From positions 44,057,570 through 44,121,569 of the forward strand of contig CM046294.1 of NCBI GenBank assembly GCA_025267735.1: a stretch of DNA of 64,000 bases, written 5' to 3'. The DNA is from Mactra quadrangularis (lineage: Eukaryota; Mollusca; Bivalvia; Venerida; Mactridae). The stretch's first letter is position 1; every line of letters starts with the position of its first letter. Shown here piece by piece: positions 15,001 through 27,000 of the stretch. The notes under the pieces were generated by a model that was given only the letters and a program-made list of their open reading frames with translations, was not told where the DNA came from and did not search any database. The translations under genes were made by a program, and so were the position numbers.

Positions 15001-18000
15001 TATTAATACCTTAACACTTAATGCCCTGATTTCTCTGATTTTGAAATAAAACGTACACATATTCCACTTTGGAATTACCATTTTACAAAACTAAATATAC
15101 TTTAACATTAAAAAGGCTCCTGTTTTAATGTGCTTATTAAATAACTAATGCTGAAGTGCTCGAAGCACTCTTAACACAATTTTTAACATCAAAACTAATG
15201 CCATGTTTTATTCCAAAACAAAGAATAAGCAACTGCATATAATATTAAAAAGTAGATAAGAAATTGTAAAACTAACCCTAACCTCTGCATTGTGAGATAA
15301 CGGTGTACTTCTTGAACGAGTTTCAGAACTTTCTGAAGAATGAGGCAACTTTAATATTTCTTCTGTCATATCAGTTCCAGTATTTGGATCAACGATCTTC
15401 AATATAGTTCTCGAAGGTTTCTGAACTTGACCTGTCGGTGCTGTCTGTACCCTCTGGTTAGACGTTACTTGACTTGGAGGCATAAATAATGGTTGGTTAC
15501 CATAGCCAGGACTGGAGTATGGTATGTTAGCAGGAGGTACAGGGTAATGTAATCCTGTCTGATTGGATGGAATACCTGTACTGTATTGTGGGTTAGGCAT
15601 TCTTTGTGACTGAATCTGTCAATATAAAAACAATAACATTTCATTCAGAGACTAATATATATAGCCGTAGGTCTTTGTACTAAATTCTCTTGCGACAAAA
15701 TTGGTCGTAAGTGAATTGTAGCAAAACATTAATGAATAATTGTAATATTTTGACCAATCAATACAGACCTCCCCTAAAGCCACAAGTCTGAAGCCCAAGA
15801 CCAGTGAAAATTTATTAAGAACAACAAAAATATCAATTTATTTCATATAGTTAGCTAGTTGATAATTTTGCCTATTAGTATATATAACATTATAAATTAG
15901 GCTCATACTTGAGAAAATTTAAGATGAATGCTGTCAATAATGCTGTCAGTACTATATAAGACTAAAATAATACAGCATAGTTATTCTCAAAATCTTGGCA
16001 TATAAGTCATTTTCTTCAAATCATGACAATTTTTTCACATTGATTTTCATCTTAGACGTACTAATTCCAGAAACAAATCAAGTTCTAGTAATATAATAAC
16101 AACAATTTCACTTCAGTCGCTGACAAAAAATTTCTAATTCAACATCAAAGATAATTAAAAGGACAAAACATGACAATGGTTTGCCCCTCCTAGAAATACC
16201 AGACAAGAAATATCAACCACAAAGGTTAAATACATGAGTTGACCTTTAAGATTTAACCAATTATAATCCAGATACTAGTGGTTAAATCAACTGTCATGTA
16301 GTCTGACAGCTCTCTAAGTTATGATGTTTGATGCATTTCAATAGTTCAGTCTTCAGACTTAAAACAAATAAAAATAAACGGCACTTCTTCAACTTATGGG
16401 TTGGTGTGCAATACACCAATTCCAGAACTCAAATTTGTTGTTTTCCATCTGTACACAGGCAGTACAAACATTTATAAAGTTGTTACACATTATTGCTGAA
16501 AACCAGGAAATATGCATTAAATCCTATTGCTATTTGTACAAGCCTTTCATTTTGACAATGAGAGTTTGTTTATATCGCAGGGGAAACCCCAAATATTAGA
16601 ATCCCCAATATAGCGTATAACTATAAAAGCTCCCAAAAAGTAAACCCAGACAAAAGCCAATTTTAGACTGCATCTATCAGGACAGCTACTGACTAGATTT
16701 CCCAAGCCTCAAAATGGTTCATTTGAAACAAATAACTATATCCCTAACTAAGCTATCGGGGCTTTTTCAGTCTATCTCATGGGGCAGAATAAGAGCCCCG
16801 TTCCCAATGCCAAATAACAACCATTTTCCCCAATTTCAGGAAAAAATCCCAATCTTGTTAATAATTCCCTTTGAACAAGACGGTTTTTGCCTGTACAAAA
16901 GAAACCACGAGATTTCGTGTAAAAATAATAAATACATGGGAATTTGCATTGAATGCCTCACTGAACTGTCAGAACAAACTGAGCACTGGCACGGCAAAGA
17001 GGCACCAAAGCAAAGCATATAAAGATTTAATGCAGAAAAATTAATGATAAAATGTCCATTTGTCGATATTTTCCCCCCAAATCAGACTATTTACAGCGTT
17101 AAAAATTCCCAATTTGGGCAGAGGCCTTTTTCCCAAAACCCACTGAAAAAGCCCTGGCTATAATACTCACCATATTTTGGTTCATGATGAGTTGTTGTTG
17201 ACCAGCCATTTGATTAGGATTAGAATACATAACAAATGGGGGATGTACATATGCGAGACCTGATGCATTACCACCTGGGAATCTTTGATGTCTCATGTTC
17301 ATGCTTTGTTGACCAGCTGGATAAAATGGCTGTAAATAAAAATAACAATCATACTATGAATGTAAGAACAGAGGTGATGGCAGAAATCAGAAATGAAAGA
17401 ATACATGTTACTTCATGTAAAATAATTAAAAGCGATTCAAACCTGGACCTTCATGCATTTGCCAAGTTATTCATGAAATAGTTTTACAACCATTTTCCCA
17501 TTAAACCTCAGCTTCAAATAGATAAACTATCAGTCACCACAAAACTCAACAGTCTTTTACTGGACAGGAAGTCCTGTGAAATTCAACATTCTACAGGACC
17601 GAACCCAGTCTTACGGGACAGGAGGCATTTTACATATGTGAATAAATTGAAAACTGAGTGGATGAGATCAATGTTTTGGACAACAGTAGGTCCTGTTAAG
17701 CTGCGATCTATGACAGATCTTCCCATTTTCATGTCCATCGGTCCGACATGTTTAACAGAGCTTACTATAATAATAAAATTCACTTACAGTGTTTTGCCTC
17801 ACCCCAGGTTGAGGCTGTTGTTGATACATGGCTTGCTGTCCTAATCCAGGGCTTGGCATACGAGGAGCACTAAATCCTGGCTTCCCTATATCATAGCTTC
17901 CTGCCGGCCCTAGAGGCTACAAATAATAGAAAACAAGGTTGTTTTAAAGTTATCAAGACAGTAGATGAGGTTCTAGTTTTCTTAAAGTATTACACCAGAA

Positions 18001-19687
18001 CTCATCATCCAGTTTAGTTTAGTGCAGGCATTAGATGATTCCTTTGGTAAGGGTCAGGCCTAACATAATTCACTATAATCAGAGCCTCTCAGAGAAGCTA
18101 AGGATACAAGAAATCAGAAGCCCAACAAAAATTCAATGGTAATTCATTCATTATACTGTTTATACATCTAAACATTGTACGAGCACAAGTATTCAGACTT
18201 TATGCTACATTGTAAAGGCAGAGACTGGGAACAATACAAGTTAAAGAAAATGCCTTGTTTTGATTAAAAACAGAAAAGAATATAAATAGTTGCCGACTTA
18301 TTCCATACAGAGAATGAGACTTACCTGCACTGAATATTGAGTTGAAGGGGGATAGTTGGACTGGTAACTTTGTGGCTGAAACTCCTCTCCTGAAATTAGA
18401 AAGACAAATAGACATTTAAGATGTAAGAAAAGTTGATTTCAATTGATGTCCATAAAGTGGGACATATTTCATGTAATATAAGGGTTGCCTTCTCAGCTTT
18501 TGTCAAAAGCAAAAAATTCATTTTTGACAAATGTTTTTACAATGGATTATTAGCTGTAACCGTACAACAATTTAGAATGTAGCACATGTAGATTGCATAA
18601 GCAGGTAAGGTATGAGTTCCAAATGAAATCACTCACAGGAAAGTGACTACAGTGTACAGATTACTTAAAAGTAGTTTTCTTAGGATGTTAACTACTAGTA
18701 CCACTTACTTCATAACTTACTTCAACACTTTCACAATTCTTAATGATTAAATAAAGGTAATCGTGGCAGATATAGGCAGCTTAGGCCTATATCTTTCATT
18801 CTCTTAAATTCTCTAGGGCGCTAGCATGATAATGAAGGGTATTCTTATGATGTTGCTCAACTGCATGAAATGTGTTCTTTTTTACTAGCCCGAACCAGTT
18901 TGCACTAGTCCCGGGCTTCAGAGCTGTTGGTAAAGGTACTGACTGTTGGGGGGTGCGATATTCGTCAGCATTGCTTGTTGAACTATGACACCTCTCAGGC
19001 TCTGGTATGAAAAATCAGTAAGTAGAATGTACAAATATATACTATTCTAGTTATCAAAATATAGGTGCGATTTATCAGTAAGTAAATGGGTACACCAAAA
19101 TAAAAAAACATTAAAATGATTCATAATCACAAAGCAAACAAAAACTGAATCAGTCATATCTAAACATACGTTGACATTTTCCATCATAGGAGGTAGATCA
19201 AATGAGATTACAAATGGGTTTGAACAATAAGAAGACTTAAACATATGTCCAAGGAACACAATAACACAAGATATAAGCCAATTGAAAAGATATTTTTCGC
19301 TTCAATGGAAGTCAAAACCACAACCCGTAAGGGCAACAAGGAAGTCTTGACAGAAAACAGTGGGAGAGATAAGAATTCAGAAGTTACGTAAATTAAACAT
19401 CTAAAAGCAATCATAAACAAGTTAATTACATAAATGTAACCCATGTGAAAAGGTGAAAAAGACCATATGCGTCATTCTAGGTTTTAACCCCCAACGCGAT
19501 GTACACATGTCACAGACTTGCTCGCCGGCAGGTGTCCACGTAGTGTAGGCCTGAACTTAAATGATAAATACAAAGAAATATAAACAATGAACGTACCAGT
19601 GTAGTGGAAACCTAAGTTTCTTGACTGCGGCTGGCCTGCAATTTGTGAAGGTGGTGACGTTTCCGGTTTACTACGAATTCCATTCAT
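1..19687 (-). CDS. EIF4G: Eukaryotic translation initiation factor 4 gamma (eIF4G1/3-like), N-terminal part, truncated by window start
   Basis: Scaffold of the cytoplasmic cap-binding complex eIF4F. Nine coding exons read on the minus strand: 19687-19597 (ATG, MNGIRSKPETS), 18389-18325, 17916-17788, 17329-17171, 15615-15283, 14733-14064, 12665-12562, 797-654 and 68-1, the last running out of the window. All junctions are GT-AG and keep one frame. The region is rich in Pro, Gln and Ser, as in eIF4G N-termini. Exon 5 carries ILKIVDPNTGTDMTEEILKL, matching the vertebrate eIF4G segment with the DPNQGGKDITEEI motif near the PABP-binding region. Exon 7 carries the basic KKQKAKNKFKELNKKGD, matching the conserved stretch before the eIF4E-binding site. 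The eIF4E-binding, MIF4G and MA3 exons must lie beyond base 1. The intron 798-12561 is about 11.8 kb. The 5' end lies head to head with the SLC66A1 gene. Confidence 0.88.
1380..1570 (+). repeat. SINE body, relative of 30684
   Basis: CGAGCAAGAACCTTTATT, CTAGCTTAGCACTG and GTAAGAACTTGTTTCACAA parallel the bodies at 30684 and 47825. No head is visible. Confidence 0.5.
2971..4779. mobile_element. 1.8-kb TIR element with 8-bp target-site duplication
   Basis: The left end GAGCCGCGTCATGGAAAAAC and the inverted right end GACGCGTCATGACAAAACCT form TIRs that continue for about 40 bases (CCTGCNTTAATGAC). Both sides are flanked by the exact 8-mer ACATATAT (2963-2970 and 4780-4787). An 8-bp TSD fits hAT or Merlin-type elements. 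Inside are two direct copies of a block of about 120 bp and no transposase frame, so it is non-autonomous. Confidence 0.7.
3525..4418 (+). repeat. Internal direct repeat pair in the 1.8-kb element
   Basis: A block beginning near TATTTTGGACAA and ending near AAGCAGGGATNGAAATAC occurs at about 3541-3654 and again at about 4309-4415, nearly 90% alike by eye, with a small indel at CTTTATATATG. Confidence 0.75.
7590..7797. mobile_element. Short MITE, 5-bp TSD (CCAAT)
   Basis: Starts CAGAGCCTTTTTTCAGT and ends with the inverted form AAGGAAAAAAAGGCCTG; flanked by CCAAT at 7585-7589 and 7798-7802. The inside (GGGGAAATTTTATNGCAAT, AAAGGGGAACAAAATATC) is shared with the copy at 9892. Confidence 0.7.
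9892..10084. mobile_element. Second copy of the 7590-type MITE
   Basis: Begins CAGAGCTTTTTTCAGT and ends GAAAGAATGCCTG. The interior aligns with 7590-7797 with scattered changes. TTTATC lies on both sides but offset by two bases, so the exact TSD is unclear. Confidence 0.65.
16395..16632. mobile_element. Foldback element, relative of the copy at about 32.0-32.25 kb
   Basis: Shares ACACAGGCAGTACAAACA and ACACATTATTGC with the 32-kb copy and has inverted outer parts (TCCATCTGTACA near the left, TTTGTTTATATCGCAGGGG near the right). Edges are approximate. Confidence 0.55.
16757..17156. mobile_element. 400-bp MITE beside an eIF4G splice donor, 5-bp TSD (GCTAT)
   Basis: The ends CGGGGCTTTTTCAGT and ACTGAAAAAGCCCTG are inverted repeats, flanked by GCTAT at 16752-16756 and 17157-17161. 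The end sequence relates it to the shorter MITEs at 7590 and 9892. It begins 14 bases from the donor-side edge of the exon ending at 17171. Confidence 0.75.
17505..17705 (-). repeat. Interspersed repeat, inverted relative of 21410-21600
   Basis: On the minus strand it reads GTAAAATGCCTCCTGTCC then GGTCCTGT and GTGGTGACTG, in the same order as the plus-strand copy at 21473-21590 in SLC66A1 intron 1. No family name can be given. Confidence 0.55.
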
Positions 19688-19764
19688 TGCAACGCAAATG
19701 TTTGATGTTCTTGAGTCCCTCCTAAGAGGACCTATTTATGAAGCTTGTTTCCAAGCTCAATCTC
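19688..19764 (-). other. Probable 5' UTR part of the first eIF4G coding exon
   Basis: On the minus strand a pyrimidine-rich stretch ending in AG at 19766-19765 precedes 19764, giving a plausible acceptor and about 77 bases of 5' UTR before the ATG at 19687. A further non-coding exon would lie near 19.85-19.95 kb. This rests only on splice consensus. Confidence 0.4.
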
Positions 19765-19879
19765 CTGTTTAAGAAACAAATATTCATTGAGTTAATCATT
19801 AAATATCATCAAAAGCACATTTTAAGAAAAAAAGTTCATTTCATAATACAAGATGGAAGATGTTGACAGATTACAAATA

Positions 19880-20058
19880 TCTGACATAAAAATGGCTACC
19901 TTACACGGTCCGCAAGGAGACGGCTACATTCGGCTATTTCCGCTAAATGAATACTTCCGGGTTAAAGGTCAAAGGTTAAAAGTCATGTGACGGTTAGTGA
20001 TTTGTTTACAAATCGAGAAATAGGGGCTTCTAAAGACGGCGTTTTCGATTTTTCAAAG
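19880..20058. promoter_or_regulatory. Putative bidirectional promoter between eIF4G and SLC66A1
   Basis: This stretch is more GC-rich than its surroundings and lies between the two divergent genes. It holds an ETS-like core (ACTTCCGGG, about 19953-19961), a direct repeat of nuclear-receptor half sites with one-base spacing (AGGTCA-A-AGGTTA, 19966-19978) and an E-box GTCATGTGAC (19982-19991), one base from the CLEAR/TFEB consensus GTCACGTGAC. A good splice donor (AAAG|GTATAA, GT at 20059-20060) could end a non-coding first exon of SLC66A1. No TATA box was seen. The motifs are visible; their function is inferred. Confidence 0.45.
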
Positions 20059-20514
20059 GTATAAACTGTGATTTATTAATATTATTATAGTTTATTCTTT
20101 GCACAAACTTTCCGCTGTTTATGATCAGAGATTATTATGAAAGTGGACTTGTTTAAAGTTGGTGTAAATCGGATAACACCCACTTTCGGGTAAACAACAA
20201 CAAAAGAAATGTTTTATTTCATCAGATTAAAATTCTGAACGCCGATCGTACACGCAGAACATCAATTATGCTTAGTAACTTAAAAATGTGTTCTTATTTC
20301 TGTAGAAATGAATCGTTATTTCAAAATATAAATAATAAAACGTTTTAGATTTTTAGTGTAAAATACTTAGTTAATGTTTTTAGCAGAGACATGATTCCCC
20401 GTTTTTAAGGATAGAATGAAGATTTCAGGTCGATTACATGTGTGATTCTATTGCTGATAAAGCTACACTATATTTAAAATTAGGGATGATCTAATTTTTT
20501 GGGGTGTGTAACCC

Positions 20515-20585
20515 ATGGTCTAAGCTGGGATTGAACGCACAACCTTCTGAAATGAGTGCAGACACTTAACCGTGTCACATAAAAA
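20515..20585 (-). repeat. tRNA-like SINE head fragment
   Basis: On the minus strand GACACGGTTAAGTGTCTG followed by GGTTGTGCGTTCAATCCCAGC gives degenerate box A and box B spacing. No body or tail was identified. Confidence 0.4.
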
Positions 20586-20711
20586 GTACATGTACCTAGA
20601 AGGCAAGAAAGAGAGTAAAATAGTCTTTTTATACATTTATGGTTCATGTGCATTATTCTTTGGCATCAGTGCTAATATTCATGTGATTTTATTGAGTGTC
20701 TATGTTCATTC

Positions 20712-20905
20712 TATAAAGCAGGTCGATAGCGCAGTTGCCATGAGTTGGTAGCACGCTGGGATTTCGAATATAGTGACTCGAAGGCGAACAGGTTCGAATC
20801 TTACCAGGGTAGGTTATACCCTTCTGAAGAGCTAGGTTTAGACAGCCCCTGGAAGCCATGAAATAACCAAAATGAGTTGACATGGCAATAAACCCAGACT
20901 AAAAT
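20712..20905 (+). repeat. tRNA-derived SINE
   Basis: tRNA-like head with a box A-like stretch (TAGCGCAG, TTGGTAGCACGCT) and box B GGTTCGAATCT. The cloverleaf is broken by an insertion between the boxes and there is no matched acceptor stem, so this is a SINE rather than a tRNA gene. Lies upstream of the SLC66A1 start codon. Confidence 0.6.
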
Positions 20906-21078
20906 ATAAATAAGTATTCATTCTACATCTATTTACAGGGTTTTGTGTAGGAGTTGTCGTATTTACCATAAAAGCATAACAGAAGTCAACAATTGAAGTA
21001 TAAATACAGACTAAGACGTCATTTTAATAAAACAGTGATTTACAGCTTATCTTCAGGACTTTTTTGTACAGTTGAAAG

Positions 21079-24000
21079 ATGCCATGGCAACCATTGATTG
21101 GTGAATCATATCCTGGAAATTGGGAAAATGGTTCAATAATTTTAGCAAATAATTGTACTGATGGCGTTCAGTGGATCTATAAGATACTAAGTGATTGTGT
21201 ATGGGATGAACTCGGCATTGCTTCTGAAGTTTTAGGCTTGGCTTCCATAGTAACATGGATGATAGTTTCTGTACCGTAAGTTTTTCTACCTTTCGTAACT
21301 GTTATGCATGAACAGTACAATCTCTGAAAAAAATTACAGCTGTGCAGTCACTCTAAAACATGGCAGATTGATGGACAACTCTTGTAAAAAATAAATAGAT
21401 CTGCAGGTTTACAGGACCGACTGTCTAGCAAGAAAAATGACATCTACATAGTTTTTTATTTCATCAAACTATGTAAAATGCCTCCCGTCCTGTAGGATTT
21501 GGTTTGATCCTGTTTAATATGAATTCATCTTTACAGGACCAACTGTACAGTAATTAACTGTTCAGTTTGGTGGTGACTTGCATGATAATCAGCAAAACAG
21601 ATGTGATGTGATCTACTGTGCACAGTGTGCAGTTACATTATCGGAGGATGTTGACTGTATATGATGTGATTATACTGTATCAGTTGGTCTTTGATTTGTC
21701 TACATATGAATATAAAAAATTCAATAAATTCTTAAAAAAAAAGGACAAGGCAAAAATAGGGACAAGCTGAATTGGGTTGCTACTCGCTGTTAAAAGAATT
21801 ACTAAGGTACCTGTATGATATATATACCTGTCAATTCAGGTTGAGACTCACGCATACTCGCACACATTTAGAATAAAAATCACGCTCTCACTCTCGGAAT
21901 TCAACTTCTCATGCAAATTCATAAAACTTATAATCTAAAATATATCTTAAATCTGTACTTTTTTGGTTATATCTATATTATTACTGGTGTGATCAATCTT
22001 GTGCACCTGCTTGCTGTAAGAATCTAATGCCAACTCTTCTCTGGTCAATCTAGAAGATTGAAAAGTGACTTCTTTTGCTGCAAGGGTGCCTGGAACCCAT
22101 GTAATGCAAAAATATGCATGTTTGTAGTCAGCGCAATATGCAATGTTTTTGATCACATTTTCAAGAAAATTACGAGGAATACACTGTGGCTTCTGGGGGG
22201 CTTCCCTCAGTGGAACCCACTTTTCACCCACTTCTCACGCTTTGACTCTTGCCACCCTTGACAGACCTGTGATATGATTGTTAATTTTGTATATTTTCAG
22301 ACAAATGATAAAGAATTTTCGTCATGTTGAAGGTATTGAAGGAATATCATTAATGTTAATATTAATGTGGACTTTAGGTGATACAGCTAATCTTGTTGGT
22401 GCAATATTAACTAAACAATTACCTTTACAGGTAAATATATACATTACAGTCAGGGGCGGATTTAAGAATTTTTTCTAGTGGGGGGGGGTCCTAACTTTTT
22501 CTAGGGGGGTGGATCCAAACTTTCTCGGGGGGGGGGGGAGTGGGGGTGTTCCAAACCTTTGAACAACAACGATATTGTAGTGATATTTTAACCTTTAAAA
22601 TAATTAAATACGAGCATAACCGTTTTTTAAGTTAAAGTTTAAGTTAAGTTTCCAGAATTCAGAATTCTTCAAACTTTGATTGTATTTTTTGGTGTGACTT
22701 ACTTTGTAAGAGAGGTCAGTTCATTCAGTTACATATGCTTAACACTGTTAAGGTACAAAATACAATTATTGTTCCAGCCATGTTCTACAAACAGTTTTCA
22801 ACATTATTGTACATTAATCTGAATAATCTCAGACTCAACTTCTCTCTTTTATTTTATAATTTCAGATATATTTAGCTATATATTTTGTATTTGCTGATCT
22901 AGTGTTGTTTTCACAGTTCTTATATTATAATTTATGGTGGAAAAAACATCGTAAAGGTAAGAAAATATTATATAATGTAGTTAGTAAAGTTTGTTTGCTT
23001 TTGTTTGGTTTAATGCCTTAGCAACACATTGTATAGGTCATATAACAGCGATCAGTCAACCTACTCACTCTTCCTGGAAAGGCTAAATCTCTGGATTTAG
23101 CTGTTCACCAAATACTAAGCGCATACTTTCGTCAGTGACAGACAACTGCCCTACATAATTAAAAATCATTGGTAGGAGGGAGAATGGCCATAGAAATAAT
23201 TTCATGACCAAGCTCCACGAAAGTATGCCCTGCCAAGGAATCAAACCCATGTCCCCTTGATTAGTAGACTTGCGTGCTACTAACTGAGCTAGCTGGGTGG
23301 CTATAGTTAGTTAAGTAAATACTTAGTTGGCATTACAACTTGTATCATCATGGATAAAACTTTTCAAGACTGATCAGGATTGTTAGAACAATGGCTTATT
23401 AGGGCTACCCTACCCTACCCTGCGAATCTGGATAAAAATTTTCAAGATTGATCAAGAATGTTAGATAAAGGTTAATTACGCATAAAGAATTCTATGTTTA
23501 GGGCTAGCCAACGCTTCCTTTACAAATCTTGCCGACTGTAGATTTTTTTATAGAAATTTGATAGATTTCTGTAGAAATTTTTGGCTGTCTGGACTAGTAA
23601 TTGGTTGTCCTGGACAACCAGACACCCACTTATTTCATGGACTGCCTTATACATTCAATGTGTTACTATGTTAATATATTACTACTGTCTACAATTTGTT
23701 GAATATCTTCTTTGTACAAATGTACCTTTTGAACACTATGTAGTGTATCATATTTTATTTTTCTTCTGAGTATTATACTGGTTATATTCAACAATATTTA
23801 AAAGAAAAGGGTATATTACATATGTTTATATATTACATGTATGTATAGTATTCACAAATAGTGTATATTTCATTTATACCATCCATGTGAAACAGTTAAA
23901 GTAGAATAGAACTAGTTTTCACGCATTTCAATTTTTTGGTACTAGTTTACACAATTTTATATTTCCAACAAGTTCCCTTAGCTCTTAACAACATTTTTAG

Positions 24001-27000
24001 AGTGAAAAGTCATATTTTTGGAGAATGTTACAGAATTATGAGAATATTCAAATAAGTCTGCATGGCTTACCTCCCCCAAGAATTGAGCAACTTGGTTTAT
24101 TGTTCTTGAAACTCTTCAAAAAGGAGAAAAAGGGAGGTTACTCTAAGGGCATACAAACTGTAAATATCTGCAATGATAACTTTCCCTTGTTGGTATGAGT
24201 GAAAGGGCCTACGATATTTTTAACAATGTTTTAAAAAAAAAAAAAATGTTTGTGTTTTACAGGTTATGAACCGATACAACCTCATACACACGGTGTACCA
24301 CAAGTTGTTCTATGTATATCTGGAGCTATGTTACTATGTATGAATCAATCTATAAAGTCACTAGATGTCCCGTCATCATATGAAACAATACATCACCCAG
24401 CTGGAAGGTCTTTACTCTCTCAGGAACATCATCATAATAATGTCTTATATCATATGCATGTGTTTGAAGTAAGTATACACCATCCTGTATGTTGTTTTTT
24501 TAAATATTTTTTTTTAACTTGGCTTAATCCAGATGCTTTGGAGGGATGTTCGTTTTATAGCCCAAAAATTTTATCTACTGTAATTTCAGGCACTGTCAAT
24601 CCTTAGATATTGTAAAAAATCCAAGGCTATAAAATGACCAATTTTGAAATCCAAGCTAATTTGGTGATTAGTAATCTAGTTATTAAACAGACAAAATCAA
24701 CATTAAAGTCCCTTCTGTTTAAAAAAAATTTAGAGTGAGAAATTTCGTCTTAATTAGTCCTTACTAGGAAGTTTAGTTGTTAATTACTTATATCACTGTT
24801 GATAGAGATTATTTTTTACAAAGGAAGTTATCGGCACACTTGCTTAAGGTATTGAGGTATATGCCGTGTTGGCTTATTGGTTTATAGTCTATTACATTAA
24901 TCATGTTCTGTCAACTTCACTATCCTGCATGATAATGCCTGTTCATCTCGGCACATTTACGCTTGGATGCTATTAAACCATCCCAGGTGAATTTCTTATC
25001 CAAGTAAATAATCACTGCTTTACCAAGCTTTTCTTAATTCTTTAGCATCCTCACCACTAAACAATTTCTCCTACTTACACAAAATGATGTTGTTGTTATT
25101 TTTATTTTACTACAGAATCTTACAGATGAAGTTGGTTACGCTATAGGTGTTGTATCTAGTATATTTTATACTTTCTCTAGGCTTGGACAAATGTGGAAAA
25201 ATGTAAGTTTAGTATACATGTAAAAAATCTTAAACTTAGTATCAGCGATATTTTTACGTCTGCGTCCCGCGTCCCTGACGCACAATTTTAGCTAAAAACC
25301 CATTGCTTCTTGACATGTGCGTCCAGCTGAAAGCATAACGCCGTGGAAGTGGCAAGTAGACGAGTAAAATAAAAATCAGCGGACTGGAACAAATGACAAC
25401 TCTGCTCAGAGTTTTGCGTTATTAATAGCTGTAATTAACAACTTTACACCGTTAAACGTCATATGTTCTAGTATTACGACATATTTCATTGGTTCTGTAT
25501 TATCAGTGACCAATCAAACCGACTTTTATATTGTACTCGGTTGTTGATATCAACAGGCTTTATTGATAGCGTAATTTAGGAGTCTTCACCTCGCTTTCTA
25601 GTTAAATACTGGTGTTCAGTTTCTTCTTGTATATAACAAGTGTTCCGTACATTAGAGATGCTAGTTATAAATCTTTTTAAATTGCAACGCTAAGAGGTCA
25701 TTAGTTAAACACTTTGATTTAAAATTTACGACCAAATCTCTGTCATACACAGTGAGGAATGGTATAAGTTCTATTTCAGACAATTAAGGTCCTAACTTTT
25801 ATTATGCCTAATCAATTATTACGACGGTTACAATTTGTTAATGAACTTGAAGTCAATAAGCATAAAAGCTGACCATAACTAGCTCACTTCATGATAGTTT
25901 CTCAATTATATGATCGTTGAATCCATCCTGTATCATTGTTTTAACATGATGACGATCTGCGCCGTGAAACATTCGTCCTCAATAATGTTCGTACTCGATA
26001 CGTTATGAACATTTAAAAAAAAAAAGATTTTAAAAAGTTTCATTTGACAATTTTTGATCAACTTGATTAACTTGAAAAATATGTCAACTGAATGGACATT
26101 TATACGGTTAAATAAATTGATAAGAATACATATTTAATCAGACTTAAACTGTAAATAAATTACTTATTTTGTGAATTGTGTTATCAAATAATTGTAATAT
26201 TCAAGTTTTCTTATGAAAAACCATCAGAATTACTGAAAGATGCATTCAAGGTAAATAAAATGACTGTTGATGGTTGTATACAAAGGCATCTAAAGAGTTG
26301 TGAAATACAATGTATATCAACTAAATGCATTATCAATAATATCTATTATTATGGACTGATTTCCACCATCATTTATACAACATTTTGGACTCTTGCTTGA
26401 GAAATATTTCTAATTTTTTAAAAGTTTGCCCTATGAGTCATTGACTATTAACTTTGAAAGCCTGAGTTAGAGACACATGTTGGATAATTCTTGTGATTTC
26501 TTACCCAAAGAAATTTAAAAAATCACAAGACTTAGGTTGCATCCTAAAATAAACATAGTTTGTTTGGTGTATGATATAAACATTTCAGCAACTTTTCAAT
26601 TTTTACATAATTATTCCATCTGTCAACTGATTATTTGGGCAGACAGAAAGTCTGACCATATATGCCTGTTTAACTGATAGTTTGAAGTCTTTGGTACAGA
26701 CTGAGTCTGAGTCAATAAAACATGGAAATCTTAATTTCAATTTATTGTTTTGCTTTCCTGAAGTTTTGAAAGTGATACATGATTTATTGAGTTTACACTG
26801 TTATTAAAAGTGAAAGTTCATAAAGACATGTAGCTTGATGTTTGATTGTATATGCAGGGACCCATTGTTTCCGTCATGGACCCATTGTTTTAAAACATGT
26901 GAGTCCTGTCGGACCCATTGAATTCATTTCTAAAAATATCGCTGTTAGTATGTCAAATACATTATGCTTGGGAAACTACACTATTTTTAACTTATTTATT

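Noticed and set aside
16714..17022. 102-codon open frame in an eIF4G intron
   Set aside because: It lies mostly inside the 400-bp MITE at 16757-17156 and has no recognisable protein features.
24250..24262. In-frame start MCFTG upstream of SLC66A1 exon 4
   Set aside because: This is the polypyrimidine-AG acceptor of the exon; the frame from exon 3 enters at 24263.
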